Shown: piece by piece, positions 1-6,731 of the stretch
Layout: every line of letters starts with the position of its first letter
Numbering within the stretch: position 1 is the first letter of the stretch
Assembly (NCBI GenBank): GCA_945918815.1
Contig: CAMEIU010000064.1
Location: forward strand, 1-10,745
DNA length: 10,745 bases
Source of the DNA: an uncultured Clostridia bacterium
GTDB lineage: Bacteria > Bacillota > Clostridia > Oscillospirales > Oscillospiraceae
Direction: 5' to 3'
Translations under genes and position numbers: made by a program
The notes under the pieces: generated by a model
Seen by the model: the letters and a program-made list of their open reading frames with translations, nothing else
Databases searched by the model: none
What the model was told of the DNA's origin: nothing

Positions 1-1517
1 TGGTGGGTAGAGTGGACGCCGGGATCCCCGCGGACGATCCCCGGAACCCCGCCGCCATTTCCGATAACGTCGGCGCCAACGTGGGGGACGTGGCCGGTAT
101 GGGCGCAGACTTGTATGAGTCCTATGTTGGCTCTCTCATTTCCTCCTGCTCCCTGGGCGTCATCGCCTTCGGCTACATTCCCAACGTGGAAAACATCCGG
201 GCCTTCGCCGTGCCGCTGCTCATTGCCGCCATCGGCGTGTTCGCCTCCATCATTGGCTCCCTGCTGGTCCGCACCGGCGAGTCCACCGACCAGATCGCCC
301 TACTCAAGGCGCTGCGCCGCGGCACCAACACATCCGCCATCCTCATCGCCGTGGCCGCCTTCCCGCTGGTGTGGTTCATGCTGGGTTCCTCCTACATGGG
401 CCTCTACGCTGCCATTCTCTCCGGTCTGCTAGCCGGTGTGCTCATCGGCCGCTGCACCGAGTATTACACCTCCGACACCTATAAGCCCACCCAGCACCTG
501 GCCGCCACCTCCGAAACCGGCACCGCCACTCTGGTCATCGACGGCCTGAGCCTGGGCATGCGCTCCACTCTGCTGCCCGTCGTCATCGTCAGCGTCTGCA
601 TCCTGCTCTCCTATTTCCTGTCCGGCATCGGACTGACCGACGGAGCCAGGAACGCCATGGGCCTCTACGGCATCGCGTTGGCCGCCGTGGGCATGCTGTC
701 TACCCTGGGCATCACCCTGGCCACCGACGCCTACGGCCCCGTGGCCGACAACGCCGGCGGCATCGCCGAGATGTCCGGTCTGGGCGAGGAGGTCCGGGAG
801 CGCACCGACGCCCTGGACTCCCTGGGCAACACCACCGCCGCCACCGGCAAGGGCTTCGCCATCGGCTCCGCCGCTCTGACCGCTCTGGCCCTCATCGCCT
901 CCTATGTGGAAAAGATCAAATCCATCGCCCCGGACCTCTCTCTGGACATGAGCGTCATGAACCCGGTGGTGCTGGTGGGCATTTTCACCGGCGCGTGCCT
1001 GGCCTTCATCTTTGCCGCCATCACCATGGGCTCCATCGGACGGGCCGCCCACAGCGTGGTGCTGGAGGTCCGCCGCCAGTTCCACGAGATTCCCGGCCTG
1101 CTGGAAGGCACCGCCGACGCGGATTACACCCGCTGCGTGGACTTGTGTACCAAGGCCAGCCTGAAGGAGATGGTGATTCCCACCCTCATCGCCGTCATCA
1201 CTCCCATTCTGGGCGGCCTGCTGCTGGGTCCTGCCGGCGTCGTCGGCATGCTCTGCGGCGCGACAGCCTCCGGCTTCCTGCTGGCGGTGTTCATGTCCAA
1301 CTCCGGTGGTTCCTGGGACAACGCCAAAAAGTACATCGAGTCTGATCACTTCGGAGGCCGCGGCAGCGAGAATGACAAGGCCGCCATCGTCGGAGACACC
1401 ATCGGCGATCCCTTCAAAGACACCTCCGGTCCCTCCATCAATATTCTGATCAAGCTGCTGAGCATGGTGTCCATCGTCTTTGCGACAGTCGTTGTGAAGT
1501 TCCACCTGTTCGGCTGA
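1..1517 (+). CDS. hppA: Membrane-bound K+-dependent ion-pumping pyrophosphatase, 5'-truncated by the window edge
   Basis: Integral membrane enzyme that couples hydrolysis of pyrophosphate to pumping Na+ and/or H+ out of the cytoplasm. About 504 C-terminal residues are present; the true start lies outside the window, and the first GTG in frame is internal. Family signatures seen (fragment numbering): IPADDPRNPA (8-17), GMGADLYES (32-40), EYYTSDTYKPTQ (153-164), DAYGPVADNAGG (242-253), GNTTAATGKGFAIGSA (275-290), NSGGSWDNAKKY and GDPFKDTSGPS near the C-terminus. By family knowledge, Ala279 and Gly282 mark the K+-dependent class (Lys and Thr in K+-independent enzymes), and Glu39, three residues after Asp36, is the placement seen in Na+-pumping members such as Thermotoga. 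Many hydrophobic segments agree with a multi-helix membrane protein. Odd: the DNVGDNVGD metal-binding motif reads DNVGANVGD (middle Asp to Ala25). The ion pumped is inference. Confidence 0.95.
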   Translation, partial: VGRVDAGIPADDPRNPAAISDNVGANVGDVAGMGADLYESYVGSLISSCSLGVIAFGYIPNVENIRAFAVPLLIAAIGVFASIIGSLLVRTGESTDQIALLKALRRGTNTSAILIAVAAFPLVWFMLGSSYMGLYAAILSGLLAGVLIGRCTEYYTSDTYKPTQHLAATSETGTATLVIDGLSLGMRSTLLPVVIVSVCILLSYFLSGIGLTDGARNAMGLYGIALAAVGMLSTLGITLATDAYGPVADNAGGIAEMSGLGEEVRERTDALDSLGNTTAATGKGFAIGSAALTALALIASYVEKIKSIAPDLSLDMSVMNPVVLVGIFTGACLAFIFAAITMGSIGRAAHSVVLEVRRQFHEIPGLLEGTADADYTRCVDLCTKASLKEMVIPTLIAVITPILGGLLLGPAGVVGMLCGATASGFLLAVFMSNSGGSWDNAKKYIESDHFGGRGSENDKAAIVGDTIGDPFKDTSGPSINILIKLLSMVSIVFATVVVKFHLFG

Positions 1518-1528
1518 TTGAATCCGAG

Positions 1529-1557
1529 TTTCCCGCGTCCCGCTGGGGCACGGGAAA
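1529..1557 (+). terminator. Hairpin after hppA; weak terminator or attenuator
   Basis: A 13-position stem (1529-1541 with 1545-1557) closes a GCT loop and contains one C-A mismatch and one T-G wobble. It starts 12 bases after the hppA stop. Only three T residues follow, so termination would be leaky. It may limit readthrough into the kinase gene rather than stop it, since no convincing separate promoter fits between the two genes. Confidence 0.4.
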
Positions 1558-1587
1558 TTTGGGCGCTCTGGAAAGGAAGAAAAGCAA

Positions 1588-2469
1588 ATGAAACAATATG
1601 ACCTCATGATCGTCGGTCCCGCCACAAGGGACGTGAACATCGACTACACCGGCGCGGAGGACCGCAGCACCGGTGGCGCCGTGACCTTCTGCACCCCTGC
1701 CGCCCGGGCTGCCGGGGCCGCCGTCTTCGCCGCCGTGAAAATTGCCCCGGCGGATGGGGATATTCTCGCGGGCTTCCAGATGGATCCGGCGGACATCGCC
1801 CTGCTGCCTTCGGAGAAGACCACCCTCATGCGCAACGAGTATTTCACCCCGGACCGGGAGCGCCGGAAGGCCGGCTGCCCCGCCCAGTCGGACCCCATCC
1901 TGCCCGATGAAATTCCCGACGTACCCTGCCGCCTGTACCATCTGGCCGGTCTGCTCTACGGCGATTTCCCCAATGAATTGATTGAATTCCTGCACACCAA
2001 GGGCCTGGTCTCCGCCGACGCCCAGGGCTTCCTGCGGCACAACGAGAACGGCTCTCTGGTGTTCCACGACTGGGCCGACAAGCTGAAATATCTGCCCTAC
2101 ATGGATTTCCTAAAAACCGACGCCGCCGAGGCGGAGATTCTCACCGGCCTGACGGACCGGGTGGCCGCCGCCAAGCAGCTCTACCAGTGGGGCGCGAAGG
2201 AAATTATGATCTCCCACAACACGGAGATGTTGGTTTACGACGGGAAGGAGATCTACACCTGCCCGGTGAAGGCAAGGAACCTGTCCGGCCGGACAGGCCG
2301 GGGCGACACCACCTTCGGCTCCTATCTGGCCATGCGCATGACCGGCGCGTCCATTTCCGAGGCCCTGCTCTACGCCACGGCCTGCGTCTCCCTGAAAATG
2401 GAGACCCCCGGCGTCTTCACCGGCACCAAGGCGGATGTGGATGCCTATATCCGGGAATTCTACCGCTGA
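1588..2469 (+). CDS. PfkB/ribokinase-family carbohydrate kinase
   Basis: Predicted cytoplasmic ATP-dependent kinase of a sugar or sugar derivative; 293 residues, normal for the family. An N-terminal beta strand (QYDLMIVGPATRDVNID, 3-19) leads to a substrate-side glycine motif, TGGAVTFCTPAARAAG (28-43). DFLKTDAAEAEILTG (173-187) matches the mid-domain Asp-Lys-Glu motif. SGRTGRGDTTFGSYL (233-247) is PfkB signature 2, giving the anion hole and the likely catalytic base Asp240. The VSADAQGFLR segment (141-150) also recurs in this branch of ribokinase-like kinases. The ATG has an AAAGGAAG ribosome site (1572-1579). It lies 70 bases after hppA in the same direction. The sugar cannot be read from sequence; the neighbouring epimerase and transketolase genes make a ketose or a rare monosaccharide plausible. 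Adenosine or other nucleoside kinase activity is less likely but not excluded. Confidence 0.87.
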   Translation: MKQYDLMIVGPATRDVNIDYTGAEDRSTGGAVTFCTPAARAAGAAVFAAVKIAPADGDILAGFQMDPADIALLPSEKTTLMRNEYFTPDRERRKAGCPAQSDPILPDEIPDVPCRLYHLAGLLYGDFPNELIEFLHTKGLVSADAQGFLRHNENGSLVFHDWADKLKYLPYMDFLKTDAAEAEILTGLTDRVAAAKQLYQWGAKEIMISHNTEMLVYDGKEIYTCPVKARNLSGRTGRGDTTFGSYLAMRMTGASISEALLYATACVSLKMETPGVFTGTKADVDAYIREFYR

Positions 2470-2493
2470 TTCGCTTCCGGCGAGAGAAAGAGA

Positions 2494-2768
2494 AATTGGG
2501 ATTTATCTATGAGTTGACAATTGATAATTGACAATTGACAATGGAGGTATCCGCTTCGCGGATGATTGAAATGATTGCCCGCCAGAAAGAAATCCGTAGG
2601 GGCAGCCCCATGTGGCCGCCCGTTGGTGCAGGCTTTCGGGCGGCCACGCGGGGCCGCCCCTACGGTGTTGCTTGATCGTGCTTCTGTCAATTCTAATTCA
2701 TCGCGAAGCGACACCATAATTGTCAATTGTCCATTGTCAATTGTCAATTCGCTCTACAAATCCCAATT
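2494..2768. repeat. MITE-like 275-bp palindromic intergenic element
   Basis: Almost the whole gap between the kinase and epimerase genes is one large imperfect inverted repeat. Its ends are a perfect 11-bp terminal inverted repeat, AATTGGGATTT (2494-2504) and AAATCCCAATT (2758-2768). Inside these are AT-rich arms built from repeated ATTGACA units (2514-2544; complementary arm 2717-2750). Next come small CGCTTCGCG-type hairpins (2549-2563 and 2701-2711) and a GC-rich core hairpin. No transposase is encoded and I see no clear target-site duplication. It resembles a non-autonomous mobile element or dispersed palindromic repeat. Open frames across it on both strands give low-complexity peptides such as VGAAPCGRP and are not genes. 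Its mobility is inference; the symmetry is seen directly. Confidence 0.8.
2594..2665. repeat. GC-rich core hairpin of the palindromic element
   Basis: Arms 2594-2622 and 2637-2665 (29 bases each) are reverse complements at 26 of 29 positions, around a 14-base loop. Both begin, in opposite orientation, with CCGTAGGGGC and carry GTGGCCGCCCG. The sharp change from AT-rich flanks to a GC-rich core suggests a separate repeat unit nested in the larger palindrome. From memory, CCGTAGGGGC-type repeats are scattered through Oscillospiraceae genomes; I could not check this. Confidence 0.8.
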
Positions 2769-2807
2769 CCCCGGGCTGCCATCAAATTTATGTAGGAGAA
2801 GAACCCT

Positions 2808-3671
2808 ATGGAACCTGTACTTGGCGTCAATATTCCCGGTGGTACCAATCTGGCTGCGCTGGAGGGCGCGTTGGCACGGATCGCTGCCGACGGCTGGCAG
2901 GCGGCGGAGCTGAATCTGTCCTCCTGCCCCCTGATCATCGGCGGACGGCTCCAGACGCCCGTGGCGGATTACATGAAGGCTGTCATGGACAAATTCCCGC
3001 TGCACTACACCGCCCATGTGGGCTACGGTTTGGACCTGCGGTCCGCCGATCCCATCCACCGTCAGGTCATGGAGGCCTCCCTGGAAGCCTGCGCCGCGCT
3101 GGGCATCGACCGGCTGAACTTCCACTATGAGGAGCATTCCAGGGACCACCGCCAGGAGCGGCAGTTTCTGGATTGGATGCGGGAGGCCTGCGATCTGGGC
3201 CAGGATCTGGGGGTCCGGGTCAACATTGAAAACATCGAAGTGGAGGACGTCCGCTACGCCCTGGACGCGGTCAAAGCCCTGGACCATCCCAACTGCGGCA
3301 TGACCCTGGACCTGGGCCATCTGTGGCTGTCGGCCCATTACTTCGGCTATGACTATCTGCCCGCCGTGGCCGCCTGCGCCCCCTATGTCCGGCACCTGCA
3401 TGTCAACGACAACGACGGCGTCTTTGAGCCCATGCGCCTGACCAACCAGCAGCTCTACAACACCCTGGACAAGGGCTACCGCTTTGCCTTCAGCCGCGGC
3501 GACATCCACATCCCGCCCCTCTGGGGTACCGCCCCCCTGCGGGAGGCGTTCTCCCTCCTGAAACAGGCCCGATACGACGGGATCTGGCTCTGTGAATACT
3601 ACAGCCACCTGTTCCATCCCCTCAACGACAGCATCCGCCGCCAGGTTTTGGATGCTATCCAAACTGCATAA
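2808..3671 (+). CDS. Sugar phosphate isomerase/epimerase, xylose-isomerase-like TIM barrel
   Basis: Predicted cytoplasmic metal-dependent isomerase or epimerase of the AP-endonuclease-2/xylose-isomerase-like TIM-barrel family (287 residues, typical length). Metal-site motifs seen in order: NIENIE (139-144, ligand Glu141 or Glu144), TLDLGHLW (166-173, Asp168 and His171), RHLHVNDNDG (195-204, His198), GDIHIPPLWG (231-240, Asp232 and His234) and WLCEYY (260-265, Glu263). Members include tagatose/psicose 3-epimerases, hydroxypyruvate isomerase and inosose dehydratase, so the substrate stays open. The start is fixed by AGGAG at 2794-2798, nine bases before ATG. It follows the palindromic element with only 39 bases between, leaving no room for its own promoter outside that element. 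Expression must therefore come by readthrough from the kinase gene or from within the element. Sharing a pathway with the kinase is inference from position. Confidence 0.87.
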   Translation: MEPVLGVNIPGGTNLAALEGALARIAADGWQAAELNLSSCPLIIGGRLQTPVADYMKAVMDKFPLHYTAHVGYGLDLRSADPIHRQVMEASLEACAALGIDRLNFHYEEHSRDHRQERQFLDWMREACDLGQDLGVRVNIENIEVEDVRYALDAVKALDHPNCGMTLDLGHLWLSAHYFGYDYLPAVAACAPYVRHLHVNDNDGVFEPMRLTNQQLYNTLDKGYRFAFSRGDIHIPPLWGTAPLREAFSLLKQARYDGIWLCEYYSHLFHPLNDSIRRQVLDAIQTA

Positions 3672-3710
3672 AAACCCGGCCGCCTCGATCCTGAGGCGGC
3701 CGGGTTTTTT
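3671..3710. terminator. Strong bidirectional rho-independent terminator
   Basis: A perfect 16-bp stem (3671-3686 with 3693-3708) with a 6-base loop starts at the last base of the epimerase stop codon. It is followed by a T run to 3710 on the plus strand and, because the left arm starts with A residues, has a T run on the minus strand as well. It sits five bases from the end of the convergent LysR gene, so it likely ends transcription from both sides. Confidence 0.93.
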
Positions 3711-3715
3711 CGTAT

Positions 3716-4675
3716 TCAGATGGTTCCCTCCAGGTGCATGGGGAACTGCTTGCCGAAATGGAGATACAGGTGCTTGAGGAACTGAATCTCCGGCGGGGTC
3801 AGGGGGTCGCCGGCCCGTTTGATCCAGAGCAGCTCGTTCCGGGTGGGATTGTCGTCCGATTCCGGCACAATCGGAATGGTGCGGATCCGGCGGTCGTGGA
3901 AGCAGCCGACGACCCACTTGGCCGCGTACATGACCGCGTCCGTATGCAGCAGGAAATGCTCGCAGGCGTTGACGGAGTTGAAGAAGATGATTTTCTGCAT
4001 GTTGAAATGGTTGTGGGCATTATCAATGAACAGGTTTTGCGTGGCGGCTTCCTCCATATCCAGCACCACGCACAGGCACTGCTCCGCCTCGCCGTAGGTC
4101 AGGGTGCGCCGGTTATAGTAGGGAGAAAAAGGGCCCACGCAGACATACACGCCTGCTTTTGCCACCACATGGATATTCAGCCGCCGCGCTTCCGTGTGCC
4201 AGAGGTAGGTTTTCGCGTCAAAGTTGCTCCGCACCAGCAGGCCCAGATCCGCCTTGCCGTCCAGAACCTGCCGGGTGACGTCGTTCCGGTCCGTCTCGAC
4301 CAGATTATAGTGCAGGCTCCGCTCCTGATTTTGCAGGTAGGTCCGCAGCATCAGCTCATGGACAAAGTCCAGCTGCTGGGTGGCCACAAAGAGCCTGGAG
4401 CGCTCGGCCGCCTGATAGGTGGAGAAGTTGCTCTCCAGCGCCTGCGCCGCCGTGAGGACCCCTCTGGCATAGTGTACAAAATTCTTGCCCTCCACCGTCA
4501 GCTCCACGCCCCGGGCTTTGCGCACCAGAATCTGCACCTTGTATTCTTCCTCCAGGCCATGGATCGCCTTTGTCAGGCTGGGCTGGCTGACAAACAGCTG
4601 CTGCGCGGCCTTGGAAATGGAACCACATTCCACAACCTTTAATAAATATTCCAATTGTTTGATCTTCACTGCCAT
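3716..4675 (-). CDS. LysR-family transcriptional regulator
   Basis: DNA-binding regulator of 319 residues with the usual LysR layout. The N-terminal winged helix-turn-helix covers about residues 4-63 (QLEYLLKVVECGSISKAAQ, then LFVSQPSLTKAIHGLEEEY), followed by a linker helix and a periplasmic-binding-protein-like effector domain (about 93-300). The start chosen is ATG 4675-4673, preceded by GGAAAGGG and giving the standard LysR N-terminus. An ATG 75 bases further upstream would add 25 unrelated residues and would lie upstream of the predicted promoter's -35 box. The gene is transcribed divergently from the SDR-transketolase-MDR-transporter operon, the classic arrangement for a LysR activator of the neighbouring operon, with self-repression common in the family. 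The effector is probably the transported substrate or an intermediate; that is inference. The gene converges on the epimerase gene across a shared terminator. Confidence 0.93.
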   Translation of the reverse strand: MAVKIKQLEYLLKVVECGSISKAAQQLFVSQPSLTKAIHGLEEEYKVQILVRKARGVELTVEGKNFVHYARGVLTAAQALESNFSTYQAAERSRLFVATQQLDFVHELMLRTYLQNQERSLHYNLVETDRNDVTRQVLDGKADLGLLVRSNFDAKTYLWHTEARRLNIHVVAKAGVYVCVGPFSPYYNRRTLTYGEAEQCLCVVLDMEEAATQNLFIDNAHNHFNMQKIIFFNSVNACEHFLLHTDAVMYAAKWVVGCFHDRRIRTIPIVPESDDNPTRNELLWIKRAGDPLTPPEIQFLKHLYLHFGKQFPMHLEGTI

Positions 4676-4714
4676 TCCGCCCTTTCCGCCAAAACCGGAT
4701 CTTACGTCATATTT

Positions 4715-4743
4715 ACTATATACCCGGGCGCGCTTCCTGTCAA
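4715..4743 (-). promoter_or_regulatory. Predicted sigma-A promoter of the LysR gene
   Basis: On the minus strand a perfect -35 box TTGACA (4743-4738), a 17-base spacer and a -10 box TATAGT (4720-4715) point at the LysR gene, with a start site expected near 4708. This promoter also rules out the longer LysR reading frame, whose ATG would lie upstream of it. Confidence 0.82.
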
Positions 4744-4793
4744 TCTGCAATAATATGCATTTTAGCTATGGCTTTAGAAAAAGATATCGATAT

Positions 4794-4822
4794 TTGTAGT
4801 AAAAAGATTTTAGTGATATAGT
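4794..4822 (+). promoter_or_regulatory. Predicted sigma-A promoter of the catabolic operon
   Basis: A -35-like box TTGTAG (4794-4799), a 17-base spacer and -10 box TATAGT (4817-4822) point at the SDR gene. The weaker -35 box suits an activator-dependent promoter. A palindrome, ATATCGATAT (4784-4793), abuts the -35 box where a LysR protein would be expected to bind. The transcript would start near 4829, leaving an untranslated leader of about 146 bases. Confidence 0.65.
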
Positions 4823-4893
4823 TGTAACATAACGAGATACTCCCGCAGATAATTGTGTGTTTTTTACTAATTTTTGCGTGGATGTTTTCGGTT

Positions 4894-4910
4894 GAGGCGT
4901 TCGGCGCCTC
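4894..4910 (+). other. Leader stem-loop of the catabolic operon
   Basis: GAGGCG and CGCCTC form a perfect 6-bp stem around TTCGG in the untranslated leader. No T run follows, so it is not a terminator by itself. It could stabilise the 5' end of the message or take part in a larger fold with the inverted repeat just downstream. Confidence 0.45.
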
Positions 4911-4919
4911 GGGGTTTAG

Positions 4920-4939
4920 CCATAACTAAATTGTTATGG
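4920..4939. promoter_or_regulatory. Inverted repeat CCATAAC-N6-GTTATGG, candidate operator
   Basis: A perfect 7-bp inverted repeat with a 6-base AT spacer lies about 20 bases before the SDR ribosome binding site. It is downstream of the predicted start site, so it could be a roadblock-type operator or an RNA hairpin. It does not match the T-N11-A LysR core exactly. It also overlaps an in-frame ATG at 4936 that lacks a ribosome site. Confidence 0.45.
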
Positions 4940-4974
4940 TATGGAAACGGAACGGCAGAAAGGAGCAAACGGCA

Positions 4975-5820
4975 ATGGCAGAGTTCTACGACGTATACCA
5001 GAAGGACAAATGGAAAGAACCAGGCTACCGGCTGATGGACAAATTTTCCCTGAAGGGGAAAAAGGGCTTCGTCACCGGCGGCGCCGGCGGCATCGGACGG
5101 AGTGTGGCTGCCGCATGGGCGGAGGCCGGCGCGGACGTGGCGCTGGTGGATATCCCGGCAAGCAAAGCGCGGCTGGAGCCGCTGGCAAAGGAAATGTCTG
5201 AACGCTACGGCGTAAAAATCGTACCGCTGTACTGCGATGTGTCCGATAAGGCCCAGGTAGACGCCCTCGGCGAGGACCTGATCCGCGAGCTTGGCACCGT
5301 GGATATCGCCCACATCAACGCCGGCGTATGCCTGGGCGGCGACGACGTGGACGTGCCCTATGAGACCTGGAAGCGCGTCATCGACATCGACCTCAACGGC
5401 GCGTTCATGACCGCGCAGCTGGCCCAGCAGATCATGCGCAAGCACGGTCACGGCGGCTCCATCATCATGACCTCCTCTCTCTCCGGATACAATGCCAACT
5501 TCATCGGCGGCGGCCCGTCTCCCGTGTGCGCTTACGGCACGGCCAAGGCCGGTATCTCCGAGTTGGCACGGTATATGGCGGCTGGCCTGGCTCCCTATGG
5601 CATCCGCGTCAACACCATCTCCCCGGGCTACATCTGGTCCGGCATTCACGAAGGCGTCATGGACAAGACCGGCCACGACATGTGCCTGGAAGTCGTCCCC
5701 ATCAAGCGTTTTGGTACGCCGGACGAGCTGCAGGGCGTGCTGCTGTTCCTCGCCAGCGACGCATCCTCCTATGTGACCGGCATCAACATTCCTGTTGACG
5801 GCGGCTACTCCATCTTCTAA
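4975..5820 (+). CDS. SDR-family NAD(H)-dependent polyol/ketose dehydrogenase
   Basis: Cytoplasmic short-chain dehydrogenase/reductase, 281 residues, classical type. Seen: coenzyme glycine motif TGGAGGIG (34-41); Asp59 at the end of the second strand (VALVDI), which favours NAD over NADP; INAG (114-117); a catalytic Ser in TSSLSGY (166-172); Tyr187 and Lys191 in YGTAK; and the SPGYIWSG loop (216-223). The N-terminal extension ending in FSLKGKKGFVTGG recalls sorbose reductases, mannitol dehydrogenases and gluconate 5-dehydrogenases, so an interconversion of a polyol or sugar acid with a keto form is likely; the exact substrate is not determinable. The start is ATG 4975, with AAGGAG (4960-4965) nine bases upstream. 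An upstream in-frame ATG at 4936 has no ribosome site. It is the first gene of the operon and is followed after 20 bases by the transketolase genes. Confidence 0.92.
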   Translation: MAEFYDVYQKDKWKEPGYRLMDKFSLKGKKGFVTGGAGGIGRSVAAAWAEAGADVALVDIPASKARLEPLAKEMSERYGVKIVPLYCDVSDKAQVDALGEDLIRELGTVDIAHINAGVCLGGDDVDVPYETWKRVIDIDLNGAFMTAQLAQQIMRKHGHGGSIIMTSSLSGYNANFIGGGPSPVCAYGTAKAGISELARYMAAGLAPYGIRVNTISPGYIWSGIHEGVMDKTGHDMCLEVVPIKRFGTPDELQGVLLFLASDASSYVTGINIPVDGGYSIF

Positions 5821-5840
5821 GAAAGGGTGAAAGTTCAATT

Positions 5841-6728
5841 ATGGCCAAAGTATACGTTGACAACGTGCGCGATCTGGTAGTCAAAGCCGGCGAGATCCGC
5901 GAAAAGCTCGCCCTCGGCACGCGCCGCATCGGCAATGTCCACATCGGCGGTCCCATGTCCGCAACCGATGTGACCGTGGCAATCTACTACAAGTATATGG
6001 GGTTCGATCCCGACAACCTGGATGATCCCAACCGGGACATCTTCATCCTCAGCAAGGGCCACAACGGCATCCTGCTGTTCACCATCTTCTGCGACATGGG
6101 TATGTACGACTGGGATCTGCTGCTGGATACCTACAACACCATCGGCCATCCCTTCGGCGCCCATCCCAACCACAAGCGCGTGAAGGGCATCGAAGTGTCC
6201 ACCGGCTCTCTGGGTCACGGACTCTCCTGGTGCTGCGGCCTGGCCCACGCCAACCGGGGCCGGAACATCAAGTCCCGCATCTGGACCCTGCTGGGCGACG
6301 GCGAAATGGAAGAAGGCTCCAACTGGGAGGCCATTCTGTACGCCGCTTCCAAGAAGCTGGACAACATTGTGGCCGTGGTGGACTTCAACCACGCGTCCGC
6401 CGCCTTTGAGACCAATCAGAACACCCGTTGGGGCGAGCAGGGCGGTCCCGAGGGCATGGCGGAATGCTTCCGGGCCTTCGGCTGGAACGCGACCGTGATC
6501 GACGGCACCAGCATGACCGAGATCGACAAGGCCCTTGGCGCGCTGCCGGAGGTCACCCTCAACGGCAAGCCCAATGCCATCATCTGCAGCACAACCAAGG
6601 GTCAGGGCGTCCCCTTCATGATGGAGCGTCCCTGCGCATGGCACATCGGCGGCTTCGACGACGCGAAGCTGGAAGAAGCGCTCAAAGACATCAAGGCTTA
6701 TACAGCCGAAAAACTGGCGGAGGTGTAA
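5841..6728 (+). CDS. Split transketolase, N-terminal (thiamine diphosphate-binding) subunit
   Basis: The 295 residues match the pyrophosphate-binding half of transketolase, encoded separately as in many clostridia and archaea. Motifs seen: His34 in NVHIGGPMS (like HPGG near the substrate channel), His74 in SKGHN, EVSTGSLGHGLS (118-129), the cofactor/Mg motif GDGEMEEGSNWEA (152-164) with metal-site Asn183 in VVDFN, and His268 in CAWHIGG. These keep the expected cofactor and substrate-channel residues, so the subunit should be active with its partner. The usual Gln in TGSLGQG is His126 here. It is expected to pair with the product of the next gene, which starts three bases after its stop. A sequence AAAGGGTGAAAG (5822-5833) serves as ribosome site. 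Pyruvate dehydrogenase E1 and DXS are less likely because the motifs follow transketolase. Confidence 0.93.
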   Translation: MAKVYVDNVRDLVVKAGEIREKLALGTRRIGNVHIGGPMSATDVTVAIYYKYMGFDPDNLDDPNRDIFILSKGHNGILLFTIFCDMGMYDWDLLLDTYNTIGHPFGAHPNHKRVKGIEVSTGSLGHGLSWCCGLAHANRGRNIKSRIWTLLGDGEMEEGSNWEAILYAASKKLDNIVAVVDFNHASAAFETNQNTRWGEQGGPEGMAECFRAFGWNATVIDGTSMTEIDKALGALPEVTLNGKPNAIICSTTKGQGVPFMMERPCAWHIGGFDDAKLEEALKDIKAYTAEKLAEV

Positions 6729-6731
6729 TCA

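Noticed and set aside
429..1640. Open frame of 403 codons on the minus strand opposite hppA
   Set aside because: Glycine-, alanine- and histidine-rich translation with no recognisable domain, fully antisense to an intact, motif-rich gene; a GC-driven shadow frame.
2514..2544. Short repeated ATTGACA units as a possible CRISPR or iteron array
   Set aside because: Units are too short and lack spacers, and the same units appear inverted at the other end of the element, which fits a palindromic repeat instead.
2460..2913. Open frames of about 95 and 112 codons on both strands across the palindrome
   Set aside because: They read through the repeat, give low-complexity peptides and lack ribosome sites; the symmetry explains why both strands are open.
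2754..3917. Open frame of 387 codons on the minus strand opposite the epimerase
   Set aside because: It runs through the terminator hairpin and into the LysR gene, with no domain signal; antisense shadow.
4676..4750. Longer N-terminus for the LysR regulator from an ATG at 4750
   Set aside because: It would place the start upstream of a near-perfect promoter and add 25 residues foreign to the family; ATG 4675 has a ribosome site and a standard N-terminus.
4936..4974. Alternative SDR start at ATG 4936
   Set aside because: No ribosome site before it and it lies in the inverted repeat; ATG 4975 has AAGGAG at proper spacing.
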